A stretch of DNA of 15,042 nucleotides, taken from positions 1 to 15,042 of the forward strand of contig DATEXU010000168.1 of assembly GCA_035256645.1 (NCBI GenBank), written 5' to 3'. The notes below the pieces were generated by a model. It saw nothing but the letters and a program-made list of their open reading frames with translations, was not told the origin of the DNA and did not search any database. Origin of the DNA: G026625185 sp035256645. GTDB taxonomy: Bacteria; Desulfobacterota; WTBG01; JAGOGO01. Within the stretch, counting starts at the first letter, position 1. Each line of letters starts with the position of its first letter. Of the stretch, positions 1-7,264 are shown piece by piece. The position numbers and the translations under genes are program-made.

Positions 1-12
1 AACAGCACAATA

Positions 13-103
13 TGTCATTCCCGCCCCGTATCAAGTACGGGGTAAACTCCAGCGGGAATCTATAAGTAATAATTCTGGATTCCGGGTCAAGCCCGGAATG
101 ACA
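13..103. repeat. Palindromic repeat element, copy A, upstream of argB
   Basis: A 91-bp element bounded by perfect 9-bp inverted ends, TGTCATTCC at 13-21 and GGAATGACA at 95-103. The left half is a stem ATTCCCGC (17-24) with GCGGGAAT (52-59). Its loop carries a second nested hairpin, CCCCGTA (24-30) with TACGGGG (36-42), around the 5-nt loop TCAAG. The right half is ATTCCGGG (79-86), loop TCAAG, CCCGGAAT (92-99). A related element lies at 7133-7247. It encodes nothing visible and resembles the small non-autonomous palindromic repeats scattered through many bacterial genomes. No clear target-site duplication is seen at its edges. The remaining bases up to the argB start are AT-rich and contain an 8-bp inverted repeat (122-129 with 147-154). 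Confidence 0.8.
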
Positions 104-165
104 CCGAAGGATCATGGAGATATTTATTTGCCGAGGTAATAGTAATAAATAAATCTGAGCTACTT

Positions 166-1050
166 ATGAAAAATTTGATTGAGAAAGCAAATGTGCTCAT
201 GGAGGCGCTTCCCTATATCCGGCGGTTTTATCAGAAGACTTTTGTGATAAAATATGGCGGCCACGCCATGAAAGATGCCAAGCTCAAAGAATGCTTTGCC
301 AAGGATGTAGTGCTTTTGAATTACATCGGGATAAGGCCGGTTATTGTGCATGGAGGAGGGCCTCAGATCGGGAAAGTTTTAGACCAGATGGGGATAAAGT
401 CTTCGTTTGTTGATGGGTTAAGGGTGACGGATGGAGAAACCATGGATGTTGTGGAGATGGTTTTGGTCGGGAAGGTTAATAAGGAGATTGTTTCTCTTAT
501 TAATCATTATGGCGGAAACGCAGTTGGGGTGAGTGGGAAGGATGGCTCGCTCATTAACGCAAAGAAATTAAAGCTTACCCGTCAGACCATTCCTCATCAC
601 CCGCCAGAAATTATTGATATTGGGATGGTGGGAGATGTGGAAGCGATTGATACTCAGTTAGTAAAATCTTTGGAAGCTGAACGGTTTATTCCGGTTATTG
701 CGCCGGTTGGCGTCGGTAAAGAGGGAGAAACATATAATATTAATGCCGATACCGTAGCAGGCGCAATGGCTGCAGCTCTCCAGGCAGAAAAATTGATCCT
801 GATGACTGATGTTGAGGGAGTAAAAGATAAACAAGACAGGCTCATCCCTACGTTGAATGCTAAGGAAGTAAAACGGTTATCCTCAACCAAGATTATCAAG
901 GGGGGGATGTTGCCCAAGGTAAACTGTTGTCTTAATGCCCTCAAAGATGGCGTGGGGAAAGCCCACATTATTGATGGCCGGGTGGAACATGCGCTCCTGC
1001 TCGAAGTCTTTACCTCTGCCGGGGTTGGAACTGAGATTGTGCTCCGTTAA
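166..1050 (+). CDS. argB: Acetylglutamate kinase, arginine-sensitive type
   Basis: This enzyme phosphorylates N-acetyl-L-glutamate with ATP, the second step of arginine synthesis, in the cytoplasm. The 294 residues match the long form of the amino-acid kinase family. Visible motifs are KYGGHAM (29-35), the glycine-rich substrate/nucleotide loop VHGGGPQI (61-68) and GLRVTD (84-89). The N-terminal helix before the first strand (residues 1-27, LIEKANVLMEALPYIRRF region) and the C-terminal DGRVEHALLLE stretch are typical of hexameric, arginine-feedback-inhibited enzymes; the short E. coli type lacks the N-terminal helix. ArgB is therefore probably the flux control point here. The ATG start fits the family N-terminus, but the ribosome-binding site is weak. 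argD follows after about 110 nt. argC and argJ, if clustered, would lie left of the window. Confidence 0.96.
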   Translation: MKNLIEKANVLMEALPYIRRFYQKTFVIKYGGHAMKDAKLKECFAKDVVLLNYIGIRPVIVHGGGPQIGKVLDQMGIKSSFVDGLRVTDGETMDVVEMVLVGKVNKEIVSLINHYGGNAVGVSGKDGSLINAKKLKLTRQTIPHHPPEIIDIGMVGDVEAIDTQLVKSLEAERFIPVIAPVGVGKEGETYNINADTVAGAMAAALQAEKLILMTDVEGVKDKQDRLIPTLNAKEVKRLSSTKIIKGGMLPKVNCCLNALKDGVGKAHIIDGRVEHALLLEVFTSAGVGTEIVLR

Positions 1051-1054
1051 AAAA

Positions 1055-1082
1055 GAGTAAGGCGTAAAACGTAAAGAGTGAA
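1055..1082. repeat. Degenerate 7-nt tandem repeat in the argB-argD gap
   Basis: Four imperfect 7-nt units directly follow the argB stop: GAGTAAG, GCGTAAA, ACGTAAA, GAGTGAA. They share the core nnGTaAa. A small hairpin, CAGGC (1119-1123), loop TTTA, GCCTG (1128-1132), lies further down the same 109-nt gap. Its loop is followed by no T-run, so it is not a convincing terminator. A similar short-period repeat with an 8-nt unit lies after dut. Confidence 0.5.
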
Positions 1083-1159
1083 GACAGGATTTTGCGGACT
1101 TCTTTTCTCGGTAGTCTTCAGGCTTTAGCCTGCGTAACACAAGAAGTGAGCCAAGAAGT

Positions 1160-2338
1160 ATGAATTTAATAAACGAAACTGATAAATACATATTTTCTAC
1201 TTACAAGCGATTTCCGATCGTTTTGCTTAAGGGAAAAGGGACCAAGGTTTGGGACCAGGATGGAAAGGAATACCTGGACTTTGTGACCGGGCTGGCCGTC
1301 TGCAGTCTGGGTCATTGTCATCCAAAGGTGGTGGAGGCAATTGAAGCTCAGGCGAAAACCATCCTCCATGTCTCGAATCTCTTTCACACAAAACCCCAGA
1401 TTGAGTTAGCCCGTTTGCTGGTGGAGAATTCTTTTGCGGACAAAGTCTTTTTCTGCAACAGCGGTGCGGAGGCAAATGAGGGAGCAATCAAGCTTACCCG
1501 CAAATATATGCGGGATAAAAAGGAAGACCGTTTTGAAATCATTGCCGCGCATAACTCATTCCACGGCCGAACCTTAGCAACCATCACGGCCACTGGCCAG
1601 GAAAAATTTAAAGAAGGTTTTGACCCCCTGCTTCCCGGATTTACGCATGTCCCTTTTGATAATATGGATGCTATTCAGAAAGCAGTTACGGAAAAAACCG
1701 CGGCAATTATGGTTGAGCCCATTCAGGGTGAAGGCGGAGTTAACTGTCCTTCGGAAAATTATTTTAAGGAACTGAGAGCCTTTTGCGATGAGAAAAAACT
1801 TCTTCTCATTTTTGATGAGATTCAGGTTGGCTTGGGGCGAACCGGAAAGCTTTTTGCCTATGAGCACTATGGAATAACCCCGGACATCATGACCTTAGCT
1901 AAGTCTTTAGCCGGGGGATTGCCGATCGGCGCGCTGCTTGCGCGGGATGAAATAGCCAAAAGCTTTATTCCCGGGACCCATGCTTCAACCTTTGGGGGAA
2001 ATCCCTTGGTTACTGCCGCGGGAATAGCTGCGTTTACGGCTTTGAAAGACCCAGCCCTACTGGAAAACTGCCGTACTGTAGGAGTTTACTTTATGGGAGA
2101 GCTTAATCAGTTAAAAAAGAAACACTCAGTAATTCGCGAGGTCCGGGGAAAAGGCCTCATTATCGGCATGGAACTCACGATACCGGGAGCTGAGATTGTG
2201 AACAAATGTCTGGAGCAGGGAGTGCTGATCAATTGTGTGCAGAATAATGTGCTCCGGTTTCTTCCTGCTTTGATAGTAAGCAAAGAGGAAGTGGATCAAG
2301 TGGTCGCACTATTGGACGAAGTTTTGCCATCATCATAG
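1160..2338 (+). CDS. argD: Acetylornithine aminotransferase
   Basis: A PLP-dependent class-III aminotransferase that transfers an amino group from glutamate to N-acetylglutamate semialdehyde, giving N-acetylornithine. The 392-residue length is normal. Family hallmarks are visible: SLGHCHPKVVEAI near residue 50, the cofactor loop NSGAEANEGAIKL near 100, FDEIQVGLGRTG with the pyridine-nitrogen aspartate at about D219, and the Schiff-base lysine at about K248 in LAKSLAGG. Such enzymes often also serve as N-succinyl-diaminopimelate aminotransferase, and lysA lies about 2.5 kb downstream, so a dual role is possible but unproven. The ATG is preceded only by a weak AAGAAG Shine-Dalgarno. The next gene is argG, not argF, and the gap between them holds a structured palindrome. 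Confidence 0.95.
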   Translation: MNLINETDKYIFSTYKRFPIVLLKGKGTKVWDQDGKEYLDFVTGLAVCSLGHCHPKVVEAIEAQAKTILHVSNLFHTKPQIELARLLVENSFADKVFFCNSGAEANEGAIKLTRKYMRDKKEDRFEIIAAHNSFHGRTLATITATGQEKFKEGFDPLLPGFTHVPFDNMDAIQKAVTEKTAAIMVEPIQGEGGVNCPSENYFKELRAFCDEKKLLLIFDEIQVGLGRTGKLFAYEHYGITPDIMTLAKSLAGGLPIGALLARDEIAKSFIPGTHASTFGGNPLVTAAGIAAFTALKDPALLENCRTVGVYFMGELNQLKKKHSVIREVRGKGLIIGMELTIPGAEIVNKCLEQGVLINCVQNNVLRFLPALIVSKEEVDQVVALLDEVLPSS

Positions 2339-2353
2339 AATATTTTTATCTTT

Positions 2354-2454
2354 ACCCTGTTAGAAAAGCCCCACGTGCCCGGTTAGATATCAAATATCTA
2401 ACCGGGTGAAGAAGCACGGGGTAAATGCCCCGTGTGAAAGCCTTCTAACGGGGT
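2354..2454. repeat. Nested three-stem palindromic element between argD and argG
   Basis: The 162-nt argD-argG gap holds a compact structure. The outer 12-bp stem pairs ACCCTGTTAGAA (2354-2365) with TTCTAACGGGGT (2443-2454), with one G-U wobble. Inside it is a perfect 13-bp hairpin, CCCGGTTAGATAT (2378-2390), loop CAA, ATATCTAACCGGG (2394-2406). Next comes a 7-bp hairpin, CACGGGG (2415-2421), 6-nt loop, CCCCGTG (2428-2434). The segment GCACGGGG (2414-2421) could instead pair, with a 2-nt bulge, to CCCCACGTGC (2369-2378), so two folds compete. No T-run follows the stems, so simple intrinsic termination is unlikely. It could be a repetitive palindromic element or a cis-acting RNA of the argG leader, and the sequence alone does not decide. 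Confidence 0.7.
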
Positions 2455-2500
2455 TTACCGATGATTATTTTTTTAAAGCACATCGTTGAGGAGTTGAACC

Positions 2501-3703
2501 ATGGTTAAAAAAATTGTGCTGGCTTATTCGGGGGGGTTGGATACCTCGGTAATCCTCCGCTGGTTGGTTGATACGTATCACTGTGAGGTTATCGCTTTTG
2601 CTGCTGACCTGGGTCAGGAGGAAGAGCTTTCGGGTTTAAAGGAAAAAGCATTAGCCACGGGTGCAAGCAAAATATATATCGAAGATCTTAAAGAGGAATT
2701 CGCCCGTGACTTTGTTTTCCCCGCGTTAAGGGCAAACGCTGTCTATGAAGGAGTCTATCTGATGGGCACCTCTCTTGCGCGGCCGCTCATCGCTAAAGCG
2801 CAAATGGAAATTGTTAAGAAAGAAGGCGCGGATGCTGTTGCGCATGGCGCTACCGGCAAAGGCAATGATCAGGTGCGCTTTGAGCTGACCTATTATAGTA
2901 TGGATCCGAATATTAAAATTATTGCTCCGTGGCGGGAATGGGATTTTAAAGGCCGTAACGACTTGATTGCGTATGCACGGGAAAAGCATATTCCGGTAAC
3001 CGTTACCAAAGAGAAACCGTATTCATCTGACCGCAACCTTTTTCACATTAGTTTTGAGGGAGGAATTTTGGAAGATCCTTGGATGGAACCTCCGGAAGAT
3101 ATGTTTTGTTTAACGGTTTCTCCGGAAAAAGCTCCTGATGGCCCGGCGTATATCGAGATAGAGTTTAGCGATGGGAACCCAATTGGGGTGAACGGCGAAC
3201 GGATGTCCCCGTATCATCTCTTGTCGTATCTCAACCGGCTTGGCGGCGCTCACGGGATCGGTAGAGTAGATACGGTGGAGAATCGTTATGTGGGAATGAA
3301 ATCCCGTGGCGTCTATGAAACGCCCGGGGGAACGATCCTGTTCAGCGCGCATCGGGCTATGGAATCGCTCACTATGGATCGAGAAGTTATGCATTTAAGA
3401 GACTCCTTGATCCCCCGCTATTCTGAGCTTATTTATTACGGATATTGGTTTTCCCCGGAAATGAAGGTTTTACAGACAATGATCGATGAGACTCAGAAAG
3501 GAGTCACCGGCACCGTAAAAGTGAAGCTTTACAAAGGAAATTGTATGGTGGTGGGGCGCAAATCACCGTATTCTCTCTATCACGCAGACTATGCTTCTTT
3601 TGAAGCTGATCAGGTGTATAAACAAAAAGATGCGGAAGGTTTCATTCGCCTTAATGCTTTAAGGCTAAGGCTAAGGGCGCTTACCGCTAAACATTCTTCT
3701 TAA
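2501..3703 (+). CDS. argG: Argininosuccinate synthase
   Basis: This enzyme condenses citrulline and aspartate using ATP to form argininosuccinate, the penultimate step of arginine synthesis. The 400-residue length is typical. The N-type ATP pyrophosphatase loop AYSGGLDTS is at residues 8-16. The conserved HGATGKGNDQVRFE block and the following APWREW segment complete the nucleotide and aspartate sites. The ATG has a good Shine-Dalgarno, GAGGAG (2488-2493), 7 nt upstream. The substrate citrulline requires ornithine carbamoyltransferase (argF) and the product requires argininosuccinate lyase (argH); neither gene is in the window, so both must lie elsewhere if the pathway is complete. The C-terminus ends in a short Leu/Arg-rich tail (LRLRLRAL). 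Confidence 0.97.
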   Translation: MVKKIVLAYSGGLDTSVILRWLVDTYHCEVIAFAADLGQEEELSGLKEKALATGASKIYIEDLKEEFARDFVFPALRANAVYEGVYLMGTSLARPLIAKAQMEIVKKEGADAVAHGATGKGNDQVRFELTYYSMDPNIKIIAPWREWDFKGRNDLIAYAREKHIPVTVTKEKPYSSDRNLFHISFEGGILEDPWMEPPEDMFCLTVSPEKAPDGPAYIEIEFSDGNPIGVNGERMSPYHLLSYLNRLGGAHGIGRVDTVENRYVGMKSRGVYETPGGTILFSAHRAMESLTMDREVMHLRDSLIPRYSELIYYGYWFSPEMKVLQTMIDETQKGVTGTVKVKLYKGNCMVVGRKSPYSLYHADYASFEADQVYKQKDAEGFIRLNALRLRLRALTAKHSS

Positions 3704-3710
3704 GGGGATT

Positions 3711-4781
3711 ATGAACTACTTACATTTTTGTTGTCAGAAACTTTGTTTGTTTTTCTTTGTGTTGGTATTATCAATCGGTTGTGGAGTAAAAGCTCCACCG
3801 ATAGTGCCGCGTTCTCCGGTCCCTCAACCTGTCAAAGACCTTGAAGTCTTTTCGCGAGGGGGGACAATTGTTCTTCAGTGGTCAATTTCCAAAAAAAATA
3901 CTGAGGGTAAAAAACTTACTAATCTGGCCGGATTCCATATCTGGCGAAGGTTTATCCCGATCGAAGAAAAAGGTTGTCGCACGTGTAAACCTGATTTTGA
4001 GATGCTCATGGAGCTTGAATACGAAGTGCCTCTCGGGGGAGAGACCGAAGAAAAAATGGCCTATTGGGACAGCCAGGTAGAAAAAGAAGGTGCTTACTCC
4101 TATTACGTCAGTTCATATACTACCATGTGGGTCGAAAGCACGGGTTCCAACGTACTATCTCTCACCTGGTCTCCTCCTCTTCCTCCGCCTGTTTCGGTAA
4201 AGGCGAACCCCGGTGACCGAGTGGTGGATTTAAACTGGGAAGTCCCCCCTGCACTCGCAGGGGAAAAGAGGTTTGGAGGATTCAATATCTACCGTCGCAG
4301 TGCCAATGAGAGCTATGACGTTATCCCTCTTAATTCGAGTCCTATTCTTCAAAACCATTTTCAAGATAGTGCGGTAACAAATGGAGAAAAATATTTTTAT
4401 GTTATCCGTTCTCTAAAAACTATTGAAGAAGGCGCTATCGAAGGAAAAGATTCACCTGAAATAAACGTTGTCCCGGAAGACCTTACTCCACCGGCAACGC
4501 CCCAGACAACAATGGCTTTTCAATCTCCGGAAGGGATCGTGATTACTTGGGAGCCAAACATTGATTCTGATCTCGAAGGATACTATGTTTATCGGCGCGG
4601 AGAGAATGAGTCCCACCCAACCAGGGTTTCTCCTCTTATTAAAGAAGAGACTATGTATCTGGACAAGACCTTTGCTCCGGGACTCACGTATTATTATTCG
4701 GTGACGACAATTGACCAATCTCCTCGGCACAATGAAAGTGATTTTTCCCAGGAGCTTAAAGTAGCAACAAAGAAACCTTAA
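3711..4781 (+). CDS. Lipoprotein with three fibronectin type III-like domains and an LptM-like N-terminus
   Basis: The 356-residue protein opens with a signal peptide: hydrophobic LCLFFFVLVLSIG ending at a lipobox cysteine, C24. It is therefore expected to be lipidated and anchored in a membrane facing the periplasm or surface. The mature start CGVKAPPIVP resembles the C-G-x-K-x-P start of LptM-type small lipoproteins, which sit beside lysA or dapF in many proteobacteria. Three FnIII-like modules follow at about 41-150, 159-253 and 256-355, each ending in a Tyr-rich strand (YSYYVSS, KYFYVIRS, TYYYSVTT). A CxxC pair (C89, C92) lies in the first module. The start has an AAGGGGA Shine-Dalgarno overlapping the argG stop, so it is probably co-translated with argG. 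No catalytic motif is seen. The architecture is well supported, but the function is unknown. Confidence 0.82.
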   Translation: MNYLHFCCQKLCLFFFVLVLSIGCGVKAPPIVPRSPVPQPVKDLEVFSRGGTIVLQWSISKKNTEGKKLTNLAGFHIWRRFIPIEEKGCRTCKPDFEMLMELEYEVPLGGETEEKMAYWDSQVEKEGAYSYYVSSYTTMWVESTGSNVLSLTWSPPLPPPVSVKANPGDRVVDLNWEVPPALAGEKRFGGFNIYRRSANESYDVIPLNSSPILQNHFQDSAVTNGEKYFYVIRSLKTIEEGAIEGKDSPEINVVPEDLTPPATPQTTMAFQSPEGIVITWEPNIDSDLEGYYVYRRGENESHPTRVSPLIKEETMYLDKTFAPGLTYYYSVTTIDQSPRHNESDFSQELKVATKKP

Positions 4782-4796
4782 ACAAAAATATACAGG

Positions 4797-6077
4797 ATGC
4801 ACTACTTTAACTTTAAAAATAACGATCTTTACTGTGAGGATACTTCCCTAAGAAGCCTGGCAGAAAAATGGGGCACCCCGCTTTACCTTTACAGTCATCG
4901 CACGCTGCGCCGCCACTTTGAGGTGTTTGATTCAGCCTTTGAACGCTACTCCCATTTGGTTTGTTTCTCAGTCAAGGCGAACAGTAACTTAGCGTTGTTA
5001 AAGATTTTTATCACCCAAGGAGGAGGGGCTGATGTGGTTTCGGGGGGGGAGCTTTTTCGGGTCTTGAAAGCGGGGATTGATCCGAAAAAAGTTGTTTATT
5101 CCGGGGTGGGAAAGACCGAGGAGGAGATTCGTTGTGCTTTAGAAGCAGGAATCCTCATGTTCAACATCGAATCCTCTGAGGAACTCAAGGTAATTAACCG
5201 GCAAGCAAAAGAGCTTCATACCAAAGCCCCGATTTCTATCCGCGTTAATCCGGATATTGACCCTAAAACCCATCCTTATATTTCCACGGGTTTAAAAAAA
5301 AATAAGTTTGGGATTGATCTTCCCCGCGCCCTGGAAGAGTACCGGTTTGCTCGAAGCCTGGAACACATTGAGATAATTGGTGTTGATTGTCATATCGGTT
5401 CTCAGATTACGGAAACCGGACCTTTTGTGGAAGCGCTTCGTAAAATAAAAACATTGATCTCCGAACTGAAACACGAAGGGATTGCCATCAAATACTTAGA
5501 CCTTGGCGGTGGGTTGGGAATAACCTATGCTCAGGAAGTTCCTCCGCATCCTAATGAATATGCCGAAGCAATTTTAAATGAAATACACGGTCACGACCTT
5601 ACCCTGATTTTAGAACCAGGCCGGGTAATTGTTGGAAATGCCGGCGTTCTAGTAACGAAGGTTCTTTATACCAAGGCTACTCCAGAAAAAAATTTCGTCA
5701 TCGTGGATGCAGGAATGAATGACCTTATCCGGCCGAGTCTCTATAATGCTTATCAAGACGTTGTCCCGATTGCCAAAACAACTGAAGAGCGCTATATAGC
5801 TGATATTGTGGGGCCTATCTGTGAAAGCGGAGATTTTTTAGCCCGGGACCGTGTGATGGCAAAAGTTAAAAAAGGAGATTTTTTAGCAATCATGAGCGCA
5901 GGCGCGTATGGATTCGCTATGTCCTCGAATTATAATTCCCGGCCGCGGCCTGCAGAGGTTCTTGTTGCCGGCAAAGACTCCTTTCTTATCCGGCAAAGAG
6001 AAAGTTTTGAAGACCTTATTCGCGGAGAAACAATCCCCGACTTCCTTTCTCATTGCTCCACTTCCCGGTCACGATAG
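4797..6077 (+). CDS. lysA: Diaminopimelate decarboxylase
   Basis: A PLP-dependent fold-III decarboxylase converting meso-diaminopimelate to L-lysine, the last lysine-biosynthetic step. At 426 residues the length is normal. The Schiff-base lysine is K60 in CFSVKANSN. Other signatures are GGGADVVSGGEL, the HIGSQI motif, the phosphate-binding EPGR and CESGDFLA with the active-site cysteine, and the C-terminal YGFAMSSNYNSRPRPAEV. The gene begins 15 nt after the lipoprotein gene with little Shine-Dalgarno match, which suggests translation coupled to it. dapF and dapA, frequent partners downstream of lysA, are absent; truB follows after 17 nt. Because diaminopimelate also feeds peptidoglycan, this gene separates lysine supply from wall synthesis. 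Confidence 0.97.
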   Translation: MHYFNFKNNDLYCEDTSLRSLAEKWGTPLYLYSHRTLRRHFEVFDSAFERYSHLVCFSVKANSNLALLKIFITQGGGADVVSGGELFRVLKAGIDPKKVVYSGVGKTEEEIRCALEAGILMFNIESSEELKVINRQAKELHTKAPISIRVNPDIDPKTHPYISTGLKKNKFGIDLPRALEEYRFARSLEHIEIIGVDCHIGSQITETGPFVEALRKIKTLISELKHEGIAIKYLDLGGGLGITYAQEVPPHPNEYAEAILNEIHGHDLTLILEPGRVIVGNAGVLVTKVLYTKATPEKNFVIVDAGMNDLIRPSLYNAYQDVVPIAKTTEERYIADIVGPICESGDFLARDRVMAKVKKGDFLAIMSAGAYGFAMSSNYNSRPRPAEVLVAGKDSFLIRQRESFEDLIRGETIPDFLSHCSTSRSR

Positions 6078-6094
6078 CGTAGGGAGATAATAAT

Positions 6095-7054
6095 TTGAAT
6101 GGCCTGATTATTATCAATAAACCTCCGGGAATAACATCCTATACTGTCGTCAAACGAGTAAAGAAAATCCTGAAAGTCCGTAAGGCCGGGCATACGGGAA
6201 CCCTGGATCCTTTTGCGCAGGGAATCCTTGTGGTGTGTCTGAATGAAGGAACGAAACTTGTCCCCTTTTTGGTGGAAGAGGATAAGGAGTACCAGGCGAT
6301 GCTCCGCTTAGGGATTGAAACCGATACTCAGGATATTACGGGCCGAATTATTAACGACAACAGCCCGGTTCACATTGCAAGCACTCAAATCGGACTGGCT
6401 TTCAAGAGTTTTCAAGGAAAAATAATGCAGGTACCCCCGATGTATTCAGCTTTAAAATATAACGGGGTGCCGCTTTACCGATTGGCGCGGCAAGGTAGGG
6501 AAATCGAAAGAGCGCAAAGAGAGGTGGAAATTAAAGAGCTCTCTATTGTGAAAATTGACTCACCCCGGGTATTTTTCCGCGTGGTCTGTTCTAAAGGGAC
6601 CTATATCCGGACCCTCGCCAATGACCTGGGCAAATATTTGGGGTGTGGGGCCTGTCTGGAAATGCTGAACCGCACCCGCTCAGGGAATTTTCAGTTCGAA
6701 GATTCGGTCACGTTGGAAAAATTAGAAAAAACTTCTCTGAAGGAGGTAGAGGATAAATGGATTATTTCTCCTTCCCGCGCCTTATCATCCCTGCAGGAAA
6801 TTGCCGTTGATGAAGAAATTTCTCGGAAACTATATCAGGGAAAAACGATCAGCGGGGCAGAACTTAAGGAGAGAAATCAAACATTTCTTAACCTCAATGG
6901 AAAAATAAAAATTTTAACCCCACGGGGAGACCTCATTGCCATAGCGGAAGCTACTCATCATATGATTCTTGATTTAGAAAAACCTGTCTGGAAGCTTCTT
7001 CGGGTGTTTAACAGGGAACGCCAAGAAGGATCATCTGATGGAAAAACGGGTTGA
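6095..7054 (+). CDS. truB: tRNA pseudouridine-55 synthase
   Basis: TruB isomerises U55 to pseudouridine in the T-loop of most tRNAs. The 319 residues contain the N-terminal INKPPGITS block and the catalytic aspartate D38 in GHTGTLDPFAQG. They also contain the VPPMYSALKYNGVPLYRLARQG block and SKGTYIRTLANDLG, all diagnostic of TruB. Residues from about 225 on form the C-terminal extension with a PUA-like region. The start is TTG at 6095, supported by AGGGAG at 6081-6086 and by the family N-terminus (MNGLIIINKPPG); no in-frame ATG fits. rpsO and pnp follow, as in many bacteria, but the usual intervening ribF is missing. Confidence 0.95.
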   Translation: MNGLIIINKPPGITSYTVVKRVKKILKVRKAGHTGTLDPFAQGILVVCLNEGTKLVPFLVEEDKEYQAMLRLGIETDTQDITGRIINDNSPVHIASTQIGLAFKSFQGKIMQVPPMYSALKYNGVPLYRLARQGREIERAQREVEIKELSIVKIDSPRVFFRVVCSKGTYIRTLANDLGKYLGCGACLEMLNRTRSGNFQFEDSVTLEKLEKTSLKEVEDKWIISPSRALSSLQEIAVDEEISRKLYQGKTISGAELKERNQTFLNLNGKIKILTPRGDLIAIAEATHHMILDLEKPVWKLLRVFNRERQEGSSDGKTG

Positions 7055-7082
7055 AGAGTATGGATGGTTTTGTTTTTTTTAA
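7038..7082 (+). other. 14-codon ORF overlapping the truB end, possible gene remnant or leader peptide
   Basis: An ATG inside the end of truB is preceded by a strong AAGAAGGA Shine-Dalgarno (7023-7030) 7 nt upstream. It opens a 14-codon frame, MEKRVEEYGWFCFF, stopping at TAA where a T-run meets the first palindrome. The placement is what would be expected for a gene translationally coupled to truB. The peptide does not clearly resemble a RibF start. It may be the stub of a gene lost at this junction, or a chance frame. Confidence 0.3.
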
Positions 7083-7083
7083 T

Positions 7084-7106
7084 ACCCCGTCCGCTTGCGA
7101 CGGGGT
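7084..7106. repeat. Hairpin repeat with GCTTGC core, left copy
   Basis: A perfect 8-bp stem, ACCCCGTC (7084-7091) with GACGGGGT (7099-7106), around the 7-nt loop CGCTTGC. It lies about 30 nt after truB. The T-run lies on its 5' side, so it is not an intrinsic terminator for truB. It shares loop core and stem ends with the hairpin at 7265-7288. The stretch 7055-7444 holds no convincing gene. It contains this hairpin, the second TGTCATTCC element, the partner hairpin and an AT-rich rpsO leader. Confidence 0.65.
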
Positions 7107-7132
7107 GAGACGCGGTGTTAAATAGCCGTGGA

Positions 7133-7247
7133 TGTCATTCCCGTGAAAACGGGAATCCAGAGGGTGGGTATCAGGGACGACTAATAAAAAAAAGTGCTTA
7201 GTCGCTTTACCTTAGTTTCTGGATTCCGCATCAAGTGCGGAATGACA
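7133..7247. repeat. Palindromic repeat element, copy B, between truB and rpsO
   Basis: A 115-bp element with the same 9-bp inverted ends as the upstream copy: TGTCATTCC (7133-7141) and GGAATGACA (7239-7247). It contains three hairpins. Left: ATTCCCGT, GAAA tetraloop, ACGGGAAT (7137-7156). Middle: CGACTAA (7178-7184) with TTAGTCG (7198-7204). Right: ATTCCGCA, loop TCAAG, TGCGGAAT (7223-7243). An inner inverted pair, GAATCCAG (7153-7160) with CTGGATTC (7220-7227), would allow an alternative long-hairpin fold. Outside the shared ends and the TCAAG hairpin, the interior differs from the upstream copy. Confidence 0.8.
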
Positions 7248-7264
7248 GAATTTAAATTCTTTGA

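Noticed and set aside
13..103. CRISPR repeats or an insertion sequence
   Set aside because: There are no regularly spaced direct repeats and no transposase. The signal is inverted-repeat hairpins in an element of about 0.1 kb.
104..165. Sigma-70 promoter for argB
   Set aside because: TTGCCG at 128-133 has no acceptable -10 box at 15-18 nt spacing.
2378..2434. Intrinsic terminator after argD
   Set aside because: Strong hairpins are present but no T-run follows any of them on the + strand.
3841..4080. 79-codon + strand ORF inside the lipoprotein gene
   Set aside because: It is an alternative frame of the FnIII lipoprotein with no domain or independent start signal.
7068..7106. Intrinsic terminator after truB
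   Set aside because: The T-run precedes the GC-rich hairpin instead of following it, and on the minus strand the hairpin is followed by A's, so the layout is wrong for either direction.
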